Assembly: GCA_022826745.1 (NCBI GenBank)
Contig: JAJDUI010000036.1
Coordinates: 62,001 to 126,000 of the forward strand
Length of the DNA stretch: 64,000 nt
DNA from: Thermoanaerobaculia bacterium
GTDB taxonomy: Bacteria; Acidobacteriota; Thermoanaerobaculia; Multivoradales; Multivoraceae
Direction: 5' to 3'
This document shows, piece by piece, positions 61,745 through 64,000 of the stretch. The notes below the pieces were generated by a model. The model worked only from the letters and a program-made list of their open reading frames with translations, ran no database searches and was not told where the DNA came from. The translations under genes were made by a program, and so were the position numbers. Numbering within the stretch: position 1 is the stretch's first letter; each line of letters starts with the position of its first letter.

Positions 61745-64000
61745 ATGTTGAAACGACGCAGCTCTGCAAACCTCCTGGTGATCCTGTGTCCGCTCGTCCT
61801 GGCACTCATCACTCAAGGCTGCACCGGCGGCGACTCGGGCGACTACCTGACCCCCGAGCTTCGGCAACGCGTCGAGGCGCTGAAGCTGGAGGCGCCTGAA
61901 ACCACCGAAGACATCGCCGTCCTGAGCGATCGCCTCGACACGCTGTGGCAGTGGTCGAACGCTTACTCCCTCACCGGCGGGCCGATCCCCGACGTCTTCC
62001 CTCAGCTCCTCGCGAATGCGAACCGCTCGCTCCGGGGGCTCGGTGGCGGAGCGACGATTCCGCTGCCGAGAGTCTCGGAGTTCATCCGCCTCTACACCCG
62101 GGAGTTCCAGATCAAGGACGAACACCCGGGGGCAGTCGGCACGCTGACGCTCGACCCGCCCGGTCCCTTCCGCGCCGGCGACCGCGTGACCATCCGGTTG
62201 ACCTACACCGTCGGCACGCTCGGCATGACGGAGGGCGGCGGCATCCTGGTGCGTGGAGCGCGGCGGACCGGCATTCAGGCCGAGGATCCGGCCGGCCGGA
62301 ACTACGTCACGGTCGAAACGTCGAATCCGGACGCGACGCTGACCGCCAGCGAACCATGGGGAGACTGGCGGGGGATGCACTTCGGCAACCGCGGCGGCCA
62401 GGCGCGCGCCGGCGTCCCTCGCGCCGTAATGCAGTTCCGTCTGAGCGGTGCGTCGCTCGAGGAAGGCGACACGATCACGATCACCTACGGCGACACCTCG
62501 GGTGGCGGACCCGGATTCGCGCTGCAGGAAACCTCCAACGACCAGGTGATCCTGCACCTCTACGCCGACATCGAGGGCACGGGCGATCTGCTGCGACCGG
62601 CCTGGCCCTCCTTCGAGGTGCTCGGCCGCGACGAAGTCCGCTACGTCAACGCCGTCGCGCCGTCGATCGTCGCGCCGGGCGAGCCCTTCACGCTCGCCGT
62701 CCGTGCCGAGGACCGGCTGAAGAACCTGTCGTCCGGCGTCATGCCCGCACTCGAGGTGCTGCTGGACGGCGAGCCGTTCCGCACGATCGAGGCCGGCAGT
62801 CCGGCCGTCTCGCTGCTCGAGGACGTCAGCCTCGCCGAGGCCGGCGTCTACCGCTTCTCGGTACAGAACGGGGACGGATCGATCCGTGCGACGAGCAATC
62901 CCGTCCGCGTCGAGGAGGACCCCGCCCACCGTGTCTACTGGGGCGAGACCCACGGCCACACCGCCTTCGCCGAGGGCCAGGGGTCGCCGGACGGCTACTA
63001 CCGGTTCGGCCGCGACGTCGCCCGGCTCGACTTTCTGAGCCTCTCCGAGCACGACATCTGGATGGACGACAGCGAGTGGCGGAAGCTGCAGGAGCTGGTC
63101 GAGGAGTACCGGATCGAAGGCGAATTCACGACGATCCTCGGCTTCGAGTGGACGTCGCGGTCGCCGCTCGGCGGGCACCACAACGTGTTCTTCCGCGACA
63201 CGCCCGGCCGCAGCCGGGTCCCGAACCAGGAGGCGCCCCTGCTCGACGAGCTGTACGCGGGACTGCGTGCTCAGAACAGCAACAACGACGTGCTGGTCAT
63301 CCCCCACGCCCACCAGCCCGCCGACTGGACGAACAGCGATCCCGACCTGGGGCGACTGGTCGAGATCCAGTCCGGCCACGGCACCTTCGACTGGTTCGGC
63401 AACAAGTACCTGCAGAACGGCTTCGAGGTCGGCTTCATCGGCGCCTCCGACAACCACAACGGCCATCCCGGCTACTCCGGGGCCGGCAACCGTCAACTGG
63501 GCGGCCTGGCCGCCGTCTACGCGCCCGAGAACAACGCTGACGCCATCTTCAGCGCGCTCCGCGACCGGGCCGCCTATGCGACAACCGGCGAGCGGATCCT
63601 CCTCGAGGCAACTCTCAACGGCACCCGCATGGGCACGCGCCAGGAGGACGCCGCCGTGCGCCGGATCGACTGCCGGGTCAGCGGCACGGCCCCGATCGAC
63701 GCGATCGACGTGATCAAGAACGGCACGATCGTCTACACCAGGAGATACCTGGAGAGCGCTCTGACCGAGGAATCGCGGGTGCAGATCACCTTCGAGTCGT
63801 CGACCGAGATCCACGGCGAGCGCACGCCCCCGCGCGGCGGCCGGCCGTGGAGGGGAGCGATCCAGGTCGCCGGAGCCGAGCTGGTCGACTACGACGATCC
63901 CTGGTTCACGCAGCCCGCGACCTGGCGAACCGCCCGCAACGCGGAAGACCGCAACCGGATCGACTTCGACTTCCCGACACGCGGCCGGCCGAAGTCACTC
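61745..64000 (+). CDS. DUF3604 family lipoprotein (partial, 3' end off window)
   Basis: 752 codons from ATG 61745 with no stop before the window edge. A lipoprotein signal (LLVILCPLVLALITQGC) is followed by a long beta-rich N-region. A PHP-like/DUF3604 domain follows: VYWGETHGHTAFAEGQGSPD, DFLSLSEHDIWMDDSEW, ILGFEWTSRSPLGGHHNVFF, LVIPHAHQPADW, VGFIGASDNHNGHPGYSG. The His/Asp clusters would bind metals as in PHP phosphoesterases. Family role is poorly known. Divergent from the DJ-1-like gene across 44 bases. Confidence 0.85.
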   Translation, partial: MLKRRSSANLLVILCPLVLALITQGCTGGDSGDYLTPELRQRVEALKLEAPETTEDIAVLSDRLDTLWQWSNAYSLTGGPIPDVFPQLLANANRSLRGLGGGATIPLPRVSEFIRLYTREFQIKDEHPGAVGTLTLDPPGPFRAGDRVTIRLTYTVGTLGMTEGGGILVRGARRTGIQAEDPAGRNYVTVETSNPDATLTASEPWGDWRGMHFGNRGGQARAGVPRAVMQFRLSGASLEEGDTITITYGDTSGGGPGFALQETSNDQVILHLYADIEGTGDLLRPAWPSFEVLGRDEVRYVNAVAPSIVAPGEPFTLAVRAEDRLKNLSSGVMPALEVLLDGEPFRTIEAGSPAVSLLEDVSLAEAGVYRFSVQNGDGSIRATSNPVRVEEDPAHRVYWGETHGHTAFAEGQGSPDGYYRFGRDVARLDFLSLSEHDIWMDDSEWRKLQELVEEYRIEGEFTTILGFEWTSRSPLGGHHNVFFRDTPGRSRVPNQEAPLLDELYAGLRAQNSNNDVLVIPHAHQPADWTNSDPDLGRLVEIQSGHGTFDWFGNKYLQNGFEVGFIGASDNHNGHPGYSGAGNRQLGGLAAVYAPENNADAIFSALRDRAAYATTGERILLEATLNGTRMGTRQEDAAVRRIDCRVSGTAPIDAIDVIKNGTIVYTRRYLESALTEESRVQITFESSTEIHGERTPPRGGRPWRGAIQVAGAELVDYDDPWFTQPATWRTARNAEDRNRIDFDFPTRGRPKSL

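Noticed and set aside
1..64000. CRISPR array, tRNA, rRNA or integrase/transposase
   Set aside because: No regularly spaced repeats, no clover-leaf-like gene and no recombinase family protein were found on reading both strands.

Overview
The window is a dense, high-GC bacterial chromosome segment. I saw no rRNA, tRNA, CRISPR array, transposase or prophage structural gene, and no gene-free stretch longer than about 230 bases. The gene families suggest an Acidobacteriota- or Planctomycetota-like heterotroph: an Oar-type TonB-dependent receptor with a carboxypeptidase-regulatory N-domain, two PSD1 (DUF1549/DUF1553)-DUF1501 pairs, a sulfatase, Gfo/Idh/MocA, PmoA-like, PQQ-propeller and GMC proteins, and many Tat or lipoprotein signals. 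Acidobacteriota is my preferred guess from the receptor type; this is inference, not a phylogeny.

Layout. 1-7647 (minus strand): a catabolic run of flavin oxidoreductase, DUF993 aldolase-like protein and TonB receptor with overlapping genes, then an AlkX/YcaQ-like glycosylase and a truncated sugar-ABC binding lipoprotein. 7713-14079: hicAB, then a two-gene module on the opposite strand (KAP P-loop NTPase plus a single-chain PD-(D/E)XK/methylase of type ISP look), followed by a second, degenerate copy of the hicB 3' end. 14087-22956: sulfatase, Gfo/Idh/MocA, DUF1080-like, SnoaL-like, PmoA-like, cupin lipoprotein, GMC dehydrogenase and its small subunit. 22989-24040: GIY-YIG protein and an MNT/HEPN toxin-antitoxin pair. 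24061-35418: mixed metabolism and repair genes (dienelactone hydrolase, two GSTs, solitary D12 adenine methylase, PQQ propeller, photolyase, MFS carrier, paired SnoaL-like lipoproteins, an EEP-nuclease/beta-lactamase-fold fusion). 35430-48668: a six-gene, mostly overlapping operon of secreted heme/PSD1/DUF1501 proteins, closed by a strong hairpin.

48898-59201 is the most interesting region. It is a type I restriction-modification locus with unusual passengers. In order: KAP NTPase, HsdM with a C-terminal PIN-domain fusion, two paralogous small antitoxin-like proteins, a soluble GT51-like transglycosylase-fold protein, a nucleotidyltransferase-fold protein, HsdS and HsdR. Most of these genes overlap by ATGA or GTGA, so they look like one translationally coupled operon. 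I propose a restriction system with built-in back-up (abortive) functions: PIN RNase plus antitoxins, and GT51 plus NTase. I know of no described system with this gene set, but I could not search.

59324-64000: a frameshifted antitoxin gene ending in a truncated PIN start, a dicarboxylate-type symporter, a secreted DJ-1/PfpI protein and a 3'-truncated DUF3604 protein. Single 60-base lines counted by hand give about 53-57% GC inside the defence genes (13381-13440, 53941-54000, 54241-54300) against 77% at 42001-42060, which fits acquisition of the defence modules by transfer.

A family of small hairpin elements (variable stem-loop followed by GCACC) occurs in three intergenic places (2038-2060, 26717-26805, 40801-40865).
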